A stretch of 64,000 nucleotides of DNA from Azospirillum sp. 412522 (lineage in GTDB: Bacteria > Pseudomonadota > Alphaproteobacteria > Azospirillales > Azospirillaceae). The notes under the pieces were generated by a model. That model was not told the DNA's origin. It searched no databases and saw nothing but the letters and a program-made list of their open reading frames with translations. Positions 1 through 10,000 of this stretch are shown here, in pieces. The stretch lies in the NCBI RefSeq assembly GCF_019805165.1, contig NZ_RWIJ01000101.1, forward strand, positions 179,063 through 243,062. The letters run 5' to 3'. The position numbers were made by a program, and so were the translations under genes. Numbering within the stretch: the first letter of the stretch is position 1; the number at the start of each line of letters is the position of its first letter.

Positions 1-172
1 CGGCGGCGATACGGGGGAAACGGGAATGGGCACGCATCGAAGGGCTCTCTTCGTTCCGAGGGGCGTTGCCCCGGTTATAGCGCAAGCGGCGCCGTTTGTG
101 CAGCAGCCGTCATGGCGCCGCCCCGCAAGCCGGCCCGCAAGCCGACCCATGCTCCCCTCCGGCGGTCCGGTA

Positions 173-751
173 TCAGTCCACGGTCCAGCGGGACACATGG
201 GGAAAGGGTGGCAGGCCGTTGTTGCCCATGTAGGCGAACAGGCCCGAAAAGCCGGTCAGCCCGGCCCCGGCCAGGAACAGCGGGCCGAAATGGCTTCCCT
301 GCTCGATCCAAGCCTGGAAGGGATGCATCCCCTCGTAAGGGCCGACCCGATAGGAACCGGGGAAGAAGAGACATTCCTGCGGCAGCCCGAGATGGCGGAC
401 GACGGCGTAGGACCAGGCCTGGGCCATCTGCTCCCCTTGCTGCGCCGCCTTCACGACCAGCGGATCGGGGGTCTTGTCCGGTCCGCTCTGTTCCGCGACG
501 AGCGCTTCGATGCTTGCCTGCAGGTCGCCTCCCAGCCGGGACCAATAGTGCCGCGGCACGACGATGATGTGTCCAGCCTCGTGCAGGACGTCGCCGGCTT
601 CCATCAAGGTGCCGGGGTCGATATGGATCACGCCGGCATGGATGTTCACCCCCGGCAGGAAGCCGCCATGGGCGCCCTCGCCATACTCGATCTCCATGCC
701 GATGCCGCGCAGGAATGCGACGACGGGCTCCAATGCTTCCGGATACTTCAT
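173..751 (-). CDS. HExxH-motif hypothetical protein (192 aa)
   Basis: I do not recognise the exact family. The protein carries a HEAGH motif at residues 57-61 (H57, E58, H61) inside a helix-like stretch, with a later acidic segment near E107 (EQMAQAW). This pattern is usual for minimal zinc metallopeptidases, but no activity can be claimed. There is no signal peptide or membrane segment, so it is probably cytoplasmic. An in-frame upstream extension to 892 exists, but the ATG at 751 is preferred because a strong GGAGAGG ribosome site lies just upstream. It is the fourth gene of a minus-strand run with a sulfotransferase-like gene (124 bp upstream), a 2OG oxygenase and a tail-collar protein. 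Position 37 (ATG on the minus strand) could start a fifth gene that leaves the window, but only 12 codons are visible. Confident as a gene, low confidence on function. Confidence 0.75.
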   Translation of the reverse strand: MKYPEALEPVVAFLRGIGMEIEYGEGAHGGFLPGVNIHAGVIHIDPGTLMEAGDVLHEAGHIIVVPRHYWSRLGGDLQASIEALVAEQSGPDKTPDPLVVKAAQQGEQMAQAWSYAVVRHLGLPQECLFFPGSYRVGPYEGMHPFQAWIEQGSHFGPLFLAGAGLTGFSGLFAYMGNNGLPPFPHVSRWTVD

Positions 752-875
752 CCACCCTCTCCAAAACAGACGATCAAGACAGATGGCCAAGACGGATGCC
801 CAAGACGGCTCCTTGGCAAAGAAATCGCTCTTTCGCCACCGGTCCCGGACCTTGCGCCCCGAAACACCGGTCTTC

Positions 876-1565
876 TCAATCACGGTCCCCATCTGCCTGC
901 GCCCGATCTTGCGCCCGGCCTTGCGGGCGGTCCCGGTAATGGCCGAGCAGATTCGGGCAGAGGCCGTTCAACAGGGCGTCCAGTTCCGGGTCCTTCGGCT
1001 TGTCGCGGAATTTGCCGGACACGCTCCGCCCCTGCACGTTGCCGAAGGCGAACTCCATGCGGTCCATCAGGTCCGGAACATGGCGCCACAGGGCGCCGGC
1101 CAGTTCCTCGTGGCGGCGCCGATAGTCATGGAAGCTCTCCTCCACCGGCCATCCCAGCCGGTCCAGCGTCGCGAAGACGGCAGGGTCGCGGTCGACGAAG
1201 TCTTCGTAATGGACCACCGCGTCGAAACGGGCGCGTTCGATGAAGAGCCGGTCGAGAAGCGCGAACTTCTCGTCGATCAGGCCGGAATGGTTGCGGTAGG
1301 GCTTGTTCCTGAGGCTCTGGTAATTGTCCCGCGGGTCGCGCAGCAGCAGCAGGGTCCGGTCGGGGCGAAAGCGTTCGGCATGGACGGCCAGCGGATAGGC
1401 GGTGGTCACCACCGTCTTGACCACCATGTCCATCGGCGTCTCCACCCGGGGGGCCGCGTAGTTGTTCAGCACGTCGACCAAGGCCAGGCAGTCCGGGCGC
1501 TGGGCAAGGAACAGGGTGAATGCGGTGGCGCCGCTCGATTGCATGCCGTGGACCAGAAGGCGCAT
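876..1565 (-). CDS. Sulfotransferase-like P-loop protein (229 aa)
   Basis: The protein resembles small PAPS-dependent sulfotransferases or related P-loop enzymes. A glycine/serine-rich loop sits at the very N-terminus (HGMQSSGATAFT, residues 6-17), where the 5'-phosphosulfate loop is expected. LRDPRDNYQSL at residues 75-85 fits the 3'-phosphate-binding RDP motif. The C-terminus is charged and poorly conserved in appearance. The ATG at 1565 is chosen over an upstream in-frame start because GGAGG lies 8 nt before it. It follows the 2OG-oxygenase gene by only 17 bp, so the two are almost certainly co-transcribed. Substrate unknown. An adenylate-kinase-like P-loop protein is the main alternative. 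Confidence 0.75.
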   Translation of the reverse strand: MRLLVHGMQSSGATAFTLFLAQRPDCLALVDVLNNYAAPRVETPMDMVVKTVVTTAYPLAVHAERFRPDRTLLLLRDPRDNYQSLRNKPYRNHSGLIDEKFALLDRLFIERARFDAVVHYEDFVDRDPAVFATLDRLGWPVEESFHDYRRRHEELAGALWRHVPDLMDRMEFAFGNVQGRSVSGKFRDKPKDPELDALLNGLCPNLLGHYRDRPQGRAQDRAQADGDRD

Positions 1566-1582
1566 CCCTGGGACCTCCAGAC

Positions 1583-2359
1583 TCAGGCGGCCGGCGCCGC
1601 CAGCCAAGGCTCGGCGATCTCGGCGCTGATGAAGACATATTGGCGGGTGTGCGGGGTGGTCTGGCGGATCCCGACCCCATGCAGGGCGTGAATGCTTTGC
1701 GGAAAGATGATCATCTGGTTGGCACGGTAAGGAACGACCGCCACCCGTTCGACCGCATCGGCCGGCAGTTCGAAAGGATCCAGCCTGCCAACCGTTCCAT
1801 TCTTCCAGCGGAACAGTTCCAGGTCGCCGCCGGCCGTGTCGTCCTCCGGCCGCCGCAGATAGTAAAGGCAGGTGAACAGGCGGTTCGGCATGTCGAGATG
1901 CGCCCCGCGGGGGGAGGACGGCGGGCCGGTTACCGGTGTGTTGATCTCCGCCCGGGCGTCCATCAGGATGCGCGCCCTGGTGAAGTCGTCGCGCAGGACC
2001 AGCCCCGTCTCATGCCCCAGCAGGTCGCCGCCCAGCGCCCGCTTCAGGTCATCCGGCCAATGGTCGCGGAACAGGGCGGCGACCTCGGCGAACCATTCCG
2101 GCGAGCTGTGCCGGCGAACGAAATCCTTCCACGGCCGGGACAGGCCGGGGTGGTTCATGATCAGCCACGCGGACATCTGGTAGCGGCGGTTGCTGCCCGG
2201 CTTGCGCCGGGGGTCGGCCCAGCCGATCTGGGTGAAATCGGGAAATCCTGCGTTCAGCGCACGGTGGGTGTCCTCGTCCAGCACGTCGGACAGGACGATG
2301 TGGGGGAACGGGTCGGTCCGGATGTCGTCTGGAGTGACGCCGGAAAGCAGGGAGTGCAT
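1583..2359 (-). CDS. 2OG-Fe(II) oxygenase (258 aa)
   Basis: A 2-oxoglutarate and iron(II)-dependent dioxygenase of the prolyl-4-hydroxylase-like group, which hydroxylates a protein or small-molecule side chain. The facial triad is visible as H154-L-D156 (AHLDMPN) and a distal histidine in QSIHALHGVG (H224 or H227). R239 in HTRQYVFIS is placed to bind 2-oxoglutarate. The N-terminal half (DPFPHIVLSDVLDED) is the usual lead-in for this fold. No signal peptide. It lies between the tail-collar gene and the sulfotransferase-like gene on the same strand, so a substrate made by this operon is a reasonable guess. The start has only a weak ribosome site. Family call is firm; substrate is not known. Confidence 0.88.
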   Translation of the reverse strand: MHSLLSGVTPDDIRTDPFPHIVLSDVLDEDTHRALNAGFPDFTQIGWADPRRKPGSNRRYQMSAWLIMNHPGLSRPWKDFVRRHSSPEWFAEVAALFRDHWPDDLKRALGGDLLGHETGLVLRDDFTRARILMDARAEINTPVTGPPSSPRGAHLDMPNRLFTCLYYLRRPEDDTAGGDLELFRWKNGTVGRLDPFELPADAVERVAVVPYRANQMIIFPQSIHALHGVGIRQTTPHTRQYVFISAEIAEPWLAAPAA

Positions 2360-2489
2360 GAGAACGAACCCGAAGGGTGGAAGACATGAAAAAAAGATGC
2401 CGTATCCGGCGCCGGAACGGCACGGCCACGAATGCGGGCCGTGCCTGTCCTGGCGACGAAGCCTTCCGTACGGCGAGCCGACCGGGCGA

Positions 2490-3242
2490 TCAGTTGCGCT
2501 GCGGATAGAGGCCTTCGATGGCGATGATGAAGTTCATGTAGAGGGACGGCTGGGTCACGTTGATCGAACCCGTGCCGTTCACGGCGAACGGCGTCGGGGT
2601 GGCGTTGCCGTACGGCTGGACCGTAACGCTGCCGCCGTTCACGGCATTGACGCTGCCGGACAGAGCCGGGGTGCTGGCGTTGCCCGTCGGCGTCGCGCTG
2701 ATGCCGCCGAGACTGGCTGTCGTGCCGGTGGTGCCGGTCGGGACATAGATCTTCGGTGCGTTGGTGCCCGTCGTCGGTACGGAGGTGGCCAGCAGCGAAC
2801 CATCTGCCGGCGCCGACGTCTGGGAGCCGGTGGGGGGACCCGAAACCGCATTCAGCGTCACATTCACCCCCAGATTGCCCGTGGTCGCCGGGATGGTGAA
2901 GGCGACCGGACCGGTGGTCGGGGCGAAGGTCGCGGTGTGGGTGTGTTGCGGCAGATTGACCCCCTGGATCGTTCCGGCCGAGGTGAGGTTGAATGAGACG
3001 GCGCTGGCGCCGAAGGCCGTGCCGTTCACGCCCGTCACGTTGGGGGCGCCGACCGGAACACGGTTGCGCAGATCCGGCAGACCGAAGGTCGTGCTGCCGT
3101 TACCGCCATAGATGGTGCCGATCAGGGAATACAGGGCCGCGTAAGTCTGGATGTTCAAAAGGGTACCGTCACACAGGTGCCAACCAACCGGCACCCAGCG
3201 CAGCGGCCAGAGAATGATGGTGCCAAGCATTTGATCGCCCAT
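2490..3242 (-). CDS. Tail-collar / microcystin-dependent (MdpB-like) protein (250 aa)
   Basis: The N-terminal 60 residues are a phage tail-collar domain: the family pattern is W.P..W..CDG..L......ALYSLIG..YGGNG...F.LPDLR.R, and nearly all of it is visible here. An LPQHTHT segment follows near residue 97, then a threonine-, glycine- and proline-rich middle with internal near-repeats. The C-terminus (QPSLYMNFIIAIEGLYPQRN) matches the usual closing motif of MdpB-type proteins. The family is related to virion fibre proteins but is widespread on bacterial chromosomes, where its role is unclear. A GGAGAGG site precedes the ATG. It is the first gene of a minus-strand operon with an oxygenase and a sulfotransferase-like gene, and the AT-rich 3243-4069 region upstream should hold its promoter. 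Confidence 0.9.
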   Translation of the reverse strand: MGDQMLGTIILWPLRWVPVGWHLCDGTLLNIQTYAALYSLIGTIYGGNGSTTFGLPDLRNRVPVGAPNVTGVNGTAFGASAVSFNLTSAGTIQGVNLPQHTHTATFAPTTGPVAFTIPATTGNLGVNVTLNAVSGPPTGSQTSAPADGSLLATSVPTTGTNAPKIYVPTGTTGTTASLGGISATPTGNASTPALSGSVNAVNGGSVTVQPYGNATPTPFAVNGTGSINVTQPSLYMNFIIAIEGLYPQRN

Positions 3243-4069
3243 TTGAATCCCTCTCCATGTGCTTAAAATACATAGTTGTTTGATGCTTACATTTTTTGAG
3301 TGTGTAAGCGGCGCAGCGTCAACTTTATAGGCATATTTCCGGTTTTCAATTGGATATTTTTGCTACTTTTTGTGACAAAAACTTTTTCTATAAACTTGCC
3401 AGATGACTCAGTTACAAAATAAAAACCTTAAAAATGGAAAGAAAAACAAATAAACAATTATCCCATAAGCTGCAAGTGATAAAAATTTTCCCGCGATGCA
3501 TATGAGCTGAGTCTATTTGCACTTCGCCTGGCTGATGTCGGGCAGGATTTTCTGCCGACCATGCGCATGGCTCCACCAAGTGCCGAATTGAAGGGTGGGT
3601 GGACAGGTCGAAGAGGCTTTTGGCTCATTCCCGTATAGCGCTGCCGCAGAATGCTCTTGGAGAAAAACCACAAGGTAGCGCTGTCCGGCCGACAGCCGGA
3701 TCGAAACGGATGTTGCAAGTTCAAGTTTCTTTTCATGGAGCCCCCGGCACTTCGGCGCTACATATTAGAAACATCTTTTCTGAATTCTTGTGCTTGATAA
3801 TTTGAAAATTCAACAATAACAACCATGTGCTGCCGCCCGGACAGCCAGATCCGCATAAAGAAATATGCTCGGATCGCAACATCCTGCCTTTTTAATGGAT
3901 AGAGGGGCCTGCGGAGGACATGTCCCAGAAGGACTCGAGGTGCCTGGCTATGAACCAAAAATGTGACACATATCGTTACATATTCTTATATTGAGAGTGG
4001 TTAGTAACTTTTTTATAAATTTTTGATTGGGTGTGGCTGAGTTTTTAGGATTGGAGAGGTGGGGCGGTC
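3243..4069. promoter_or_regulatory. AT-rich divergent intergenic region
   Basis: An 827-bp stretch of strikingly low GC between the divergent tail-collar and giant-adhesin genes. The short open frames inside it lack codon bias, a convincing ribosome site or any family feature, so I treat it as non-coding. The two AT-rich ends (about 3260-3500 and 3750-4045) are likely to hold the promoters for the two directions. At 4053-4064 a GGAGAGGTGGGG tract supplies the adhesin ribosome site, 5 nt before the ATG. I could not assign a specific operator or sigma-factor site. The length suggests multi-input control of a surface adhesin. Confidence 0.6.
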
Positions 4070-7000
4070 ATGGATTCAATCTTCACACAAGGACGGACCG
4101 GCTCCAGGAACCTTGCCAAAGCGAGCGGAACGGATCAACGCCCTGGCGCCCGAAGCGCAACCGTGAAAGCCCCCCTGGCCATTGCGCTTGAATCGCGCTT
4201 CATGTTCGACGCCGCGGGCGCGGCGACGGCCGCGGGCGATCCGGCGGCCGACCATCATGCCGATCCGGCTGCCGCCAACCCCGATGGCCACACCGCCGAT
4301 GTTGCGCAGAAGGACGTCGCCACCCCTGCCCCCGCGGCAGCCATGGCGGCCCCTCCTTCCGGACCGGTGGAAGTGCGCGCCGTCGATCCGGTGCGGAATG
4401 ACGGCAGGAAGGAGGTCGTCTTCATCCTGTCCGACGTCGCCGACTACCAGTCCTTCGTGGACGGTGCGAAATCCGGTGTGGAGATCGTCCTGCTGGACGC
4501 ATCGAAGGACGGCCTGACGCAGATGGCCCAATGGGCCCAAAGCCACCAGGGCTATGATGCCATCCATGTGGTCAGCCACGGCAGCGAAGGCACCGTCAAT
4601 CTCGGCTCCCTGGTCCTGGATTCGCAGACGCTGGCGACGCGTTCGGCGGATGTCGCGGCGCTCGGCAGCGCGCTCAATCCGGACGGCGACCTGCTGTTGT
4701 ATGGCTGCGAGGTCGCCGGCCATGCCGGGCAGAGCTTCGTCACCGCACTGGCCGGGATCAGCGGTGCCGACGTCGCCGCCTCGAACGACCTGACGGGCTC
4801 GTCGGCGCTGGGCGGCAACTGGATCCTCGAAACGAAGGTCGGTTCCATCGAAACCGCCGTCGCCTTCTCTGACGCTTCGCTGGCCCGCTACGACAGCCTC
4901 CTGGTGACCGATTCGGTCACGTTCAACTCCGGAGTCACCGGCAGCCTCACTTCCACGGTCACCGTTACGACGACGGATTTCGGCAACGTCGTCTTCAAGT
5001 TGACGGACAGCGGCCTCACCACCGCCTTTGGATCGCTGGCCGCGCCCAGCAGCGCGGCGGTCCTCGACAATGCCGATCCGGGCAGCAGCAGCAAAGGGCT
5101 TGTCATCAACATCGATCCGACGACCAGCCCCGTCCCCAATCAGCCGGACTATTTCGTGTTCGCGACATCGAACGGATCAAACTTCCGCTTCGATTCCATC
5201 GACATATTCGATTTCAACTCGCAGGGTTATTCCGTCATCATCGTCGGCTATCGCGACGGTGTGCAGCAGCAATCGCAAACGGTCACCGACACGGATCTGG
5301 GAAACAGCCCGACGGTTACCCTGTCGGCCGATTTCAACAACGTCGACGAAATCAGACTCTACACGTCCGGGGGCTCCTCGCCCGACAACCCGCTGGAACT
5401 GGGATTCGACAACGTCATCCTGAAATCGCCGGTCGCGAGCGGTCCGCCGCCCACCGTGACCGACGCCAACATCAGCATCAGCGGAGCCACGGGTACGGGC
5501 GGCACCTACAAGATCGGCGACACGGTCACGGCGACGTGGGACAACACGGCGGCGGGCGACAACAACAGCGGCATCTCCGGCGTTACCGTCGATTTCAGCC
5601 AGTTCGGCGGCGGCACGGCGGTGACGGCGACCGAAAGCAGCGGCGTCTGGACGGCAACCTACGTCATCACGTCCGGCAGCGTCGACGGCACGAACAAGAA
5701 CGTGTCGGTGAAGGCGACGAAAAGCGACGGCGGCAATGCGACCACCGCCGACACCAGCAACGCCACGGTGGATGGCGTCATGCCGTCGGTGCAGAGCGTG
5801 TCCGTGACGGGCTCGCCGGCGGCCACCGCGACGTCGGTGACCTTCCGCGTCACCTTCAGCGAAAGCGTTTCCGGCGTCACCACCGACGATTTCCAGCTGA
5901 CCGCGACGGGCAGCGCATCGGGCACCATCGCATCCATATCCGGCAGCGGCACGACCCGGGACATCACCGTCAACGGCATCAGCGGCGACGGCACGCTGCG
6001 GCTCGACCTGAAGAGCGGAACCGACATCGTCGACGCCGCAGGCAACGGCAACAACAGCGGCGGCCACATCGCCGCCTACAGCAGCGGCAGCGCCCACACG
6101 GCGGATCTGGCGGGACCGTCCTTCTCCTCCTCGGCGACGCAGTCGGTGGCCGAGAACACCACCGCGGTGGTCACGCTGGCGGCATCGGACACGAACGCGC
6201 CGATCACCTACAGCATCGTTGGCGGTGCCGATTCCGGCAAATTCACCCTGTCGAGCGGGGCGCTGAGCTTCACCAGCGCCCCCAATTACGAAAGCCCGAC
6301 CGACAGCGACAGCGACAACGTCTATGTCGTCACCGTCCGCGCCACCGACGCCCTGGGCAATACGACGGACCGCACCTTCAACGTCACCGTCACCAACGTC
6401 AACGAGACGCCGACCGACATCACCCTGTCGAACGCGACGCTGACCACGTCCGCCGCCACGTCCGCCGCCACGGTCGGGTCGCTGACGACGGCCGATCCCG
6501 ACACCGGGCAGAGCCATACCTACACGCTGGTCAGCGGAACCGGCTCCACCGACAACGCCTCCTTCTCGATCTCCGGGTCCAACCTGGTGGTGGGGAGCAG
6601 CCCGCTGTCCGCCGGCACCTACAGCGTGCGCGTGCGCGCCACCGACAACGGCAGCGGCACCCTCTTCTACGAAAAGGCCTTCACCATCACGGTGAGCGCC
6701 AACGCCGCCCCGGTCATCAGCGACCTGAACGGCGACACCAAAAGCTGGGGTGGAGTGGGTGGGACCGTGTTCCTCGACACCTTCAGCGTCAACACCGGTG
6801 TCGCCAGCGTCACCGATGCGGAGAACGATCAGGCCGACTGGGGCGGCGGCTCCCTGACCGTGCAGCGTGCCACCGGCGGCGCGTGGTCGGCGGACGTGTT
6901 CGCTTTCAGCACCATCTATTTCGTCGATACCCCGACCAACGCGACGAGCGGAACGCTCCGCTACTACACCCAGGCCAATGGGACGTCCTTCGCCAGCTAC

Positions 7001-10000
7001 ACCAACGCCAACGGCGTGCTGACGATCACGCTGAACAGCTCGGCGACCACGGCCATGGTGTCGTCCCTGTTCAGCGGCATCACCTATCGCAACGACACGC
7101 CGGCCGGCGATGCGACGATCCGCTTCACCCTGGACGACGGTCACAGCGCCAGCACCACCGCCGACGTGACGGTGACGACCGACTTCATCTACGTCACCGG
7201 CACCGGTGACGGCAGCATCGTCGACGTGACCGACGGCGTCGGCCTGCGTGAAGCCGTCGCCATCGCCAGCGGGCAGACCGGCACCCAGACCATCGTCTTC
7301 GACAGCGGACTGGCCGGCGGCACCATCACGCTGGGCTCCAACCTGGCGATCGGCGAGAACATCACCTTCGACGCCGATGCGGCCAGCGGCCTGACCATCA
7401 CCAACAGCACGATCACCGTCGCGTCCGGCACCACTCTGACGCTGACCAACGGCAGCAGCGACACGCTGTCCATCGCCAGCAAGATCACCGGCAGCGGCGC
7501 CATCACCAAGACCGGCACCGGCACGGCGACGCTGAGCGGCGGCAACGACTACAGCGGCGCCACCAGCGTCAGCGACGGCACCTTGACGGTCAACGGCGGC
7601 ATCGGCGACAGCAGCGCGGTGACGGTGGCGAGCGGCGCCACGCTGAACCTGTCCGGCGCCGAGACCATCGGGTCGCTGACCGGCACCGGCGCCATCACGC
7701 TGGGCGGCAACACGCTGACCGCCGGCGGCGACAACACCAGCACCAGCTTCGACGGCATCATCAGCGGCACCGGCGGCCTGGCAAAGGCCGGCACCGGCAC
7801 CCTGACCCTGACCGGCACCAACAGCTACACCGGCACCACCACCGTCAGCGCCGGCACGCTGGAACTGAACAGCAGCGCCGGCACCGCGATCGCCGACGGT
7901 TCGGCGGTGACCCTGTCGGGCGGCACGCTGAAGCTGTCGTCGGCGACCGAGACCATCGGCACGCTGAGCGGGGCCAGCGGCACGCTGGCGCTGGGCGGCA
8001 ACGCACTGACCGTCACCCAGGCGAGCAACGGGACCTTCAGCGGCGCCATCACCGGCACCTCGTCGGGCAGCCTGACGCTGAACGCCGCCGCCAACAGCAC
8101 GAGCCTGACGCTGGACGGCACCACCAACAGCACCGGCTTCGCCGGCGGCATCACCGTCACCAAAGGCTGGCTGCAGGTGTCCGCAGACAGCAATCTCGGC
8201 ACCGGCACCCTGACGCTGAACGGCGGTACCCTGCGGCTTTCCGCCACCGCCGCCACCATCAGCAACGCCGTCGCCATCGGCAGCAGCGGCGGCACCATCA
8301 GCGTCGCCCCCAGTGGCGGCAACCTCACTCTGTCCGGCGTCCTCAGCGGATCAGGCAACCTGATCAAGGCGGCCGGCGGCGACCTGACCCTGTCGGGCAA
8401 CAACAGCGGCTTCAGCGGCGCATTCACCATCAATTCCGGCACGGTGACGGTCAGCCATGCCAACGCGCTGGGCGACGCCACCGGCGGCACCACGGTGGCG
8501 GACGGCGCCGCCCTGGTCCTGTCGGGCGGCATCACCATCGCCGAGAACCTGACCCTGTCGGGCAGCGGCGTCTCGTCGGGCGGCGCGCTGGTCAGCGCCA
8601 GCGGCACCAACACGGTCAGCGGCACCGTCACCCTGAACGCCGACGCCACCGTCACCGCCACCAGCGCCCTGACCGTCAGCGGCGTGGTCAGCGGCGGCAA
8701 CGCCCTGACCAAGGCGGGCACAGGCACGCTGACCCTGTCGGGCGACAACAGCTACAGCGGCGCCACCACCGTGTCGGCCGGCACGCTGGTCGCCGGACAC
8801 GCCAACGCGCTCGGCACCACCGCGGCCGGCACGACGGTCGGCAGCGGCGCGGCGGTGGAGATCGCCAACGGCATCACGCTGGCTGAGAATTTCAGCATCG
8901 CGGGCACCGGCGTGGGGAGCACGGGAGCGTTGACGGTCGCCTCGGGTTCCACCGTCACCCTCAGCGGCACCGTCACCCTGACGGCCGATGCGAGCATCGG
9001 CGGGGCGGGCACCCTGACCGTCAGCGGCGTGGTCAGCGGCAGCAACGCCCTGACCAAGGTCGGCAGCGGCACCCTGACGCTGTCGGGCAACAACAGCTAC
9101 AGCGGCGCCACCACCGTGTCGGGCGGCACGCTGGTCGCCGGGCATGCCAATGCGCTGGGCACCACGGCGGCCGGAACGACTGTCAGCAGCGGCGCGGCGG
9201 TGGAGATCGCCAACGGCATCACGCTGGCCGAGAATTTCAGCATCGCGGGCACCGGCGTGGGGAGCACGGGAGCGTTGACGGTCGCCTCGGGCTCGACCGC
9301 CACCGTCAGCGGCACCGTCACCCTGACCGCCAATGCGGGTATCGGCGGGGTGGGCACCCTGACCGTCAGCGGCGCCATCGGCGGCAGCTTCAACCTGACC
9401 AAGCCGGGCGCCGGCACGCTGACGCTCTCGGGCAACAACAGCTACACGGGCACGACCACGATCAGCGCCGGCACGCTGATCGCCGCCCACGACAACGCGC
9501 TCGGCACCACCGCCGGGGGGACCACCGTCTCCAGCGGCGCCACGCTGGCGCTTGCCGACGGCATCACCCTGGCCGAGGCGCTGACCATAGGAGGTGTCGG
9601 CGTGTCGTCGGCCGGCGCCCTGCAGGTCACCAGCGGCAGCGCCACCGTCAGCGGCGCCATCACCCTGAGCGGCAACACGACGATCGGTGTGTCGGGCACC
9701 GGGCTGACCCTGTCGAACGCCATCGGCGGCGCGTTCAATCTGGTCAAGGACGGTACCGGCACCCTGACCCTGTCGGGCACCAACACCTATACGGGCACCA
9801 CCACGGTCGGTGCCGGCACCCTGACCGTCACCGGCACCCTGAACGGCTCGTCGGCCGGCGCGGTGACAGTCGGCACCGGCGGCACGCTGGCGGGGACCGG
9901 CACGGTGAACGGCGGCCTGACCGTGCAGTCCGGCGGCACGCTCTCTCCCGGCATCGCCGGGACCAACAGCGGCGTCGGCACCCTGACCGTCAACGGCGGC

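Noticed and set aside
26..1243. Plus-strand 405-codon frame at the left edge
   Set aside because: It is the shadow of two well-supported minus-strand genes with good ribosome sites and clear motifs.
3458..3958. Short frames in the AT-rich leader before the adhesin
   Set aside because: No ribosome site, no codon bias, no recognisable domain; composition fits regulatory DNA.
8393..9772. Tandem units considered as a CRISPR array
   Set aside because: Units are 345 bp, in frame and coding for beta-strand repeats, without short constant repeats and unique spacers.
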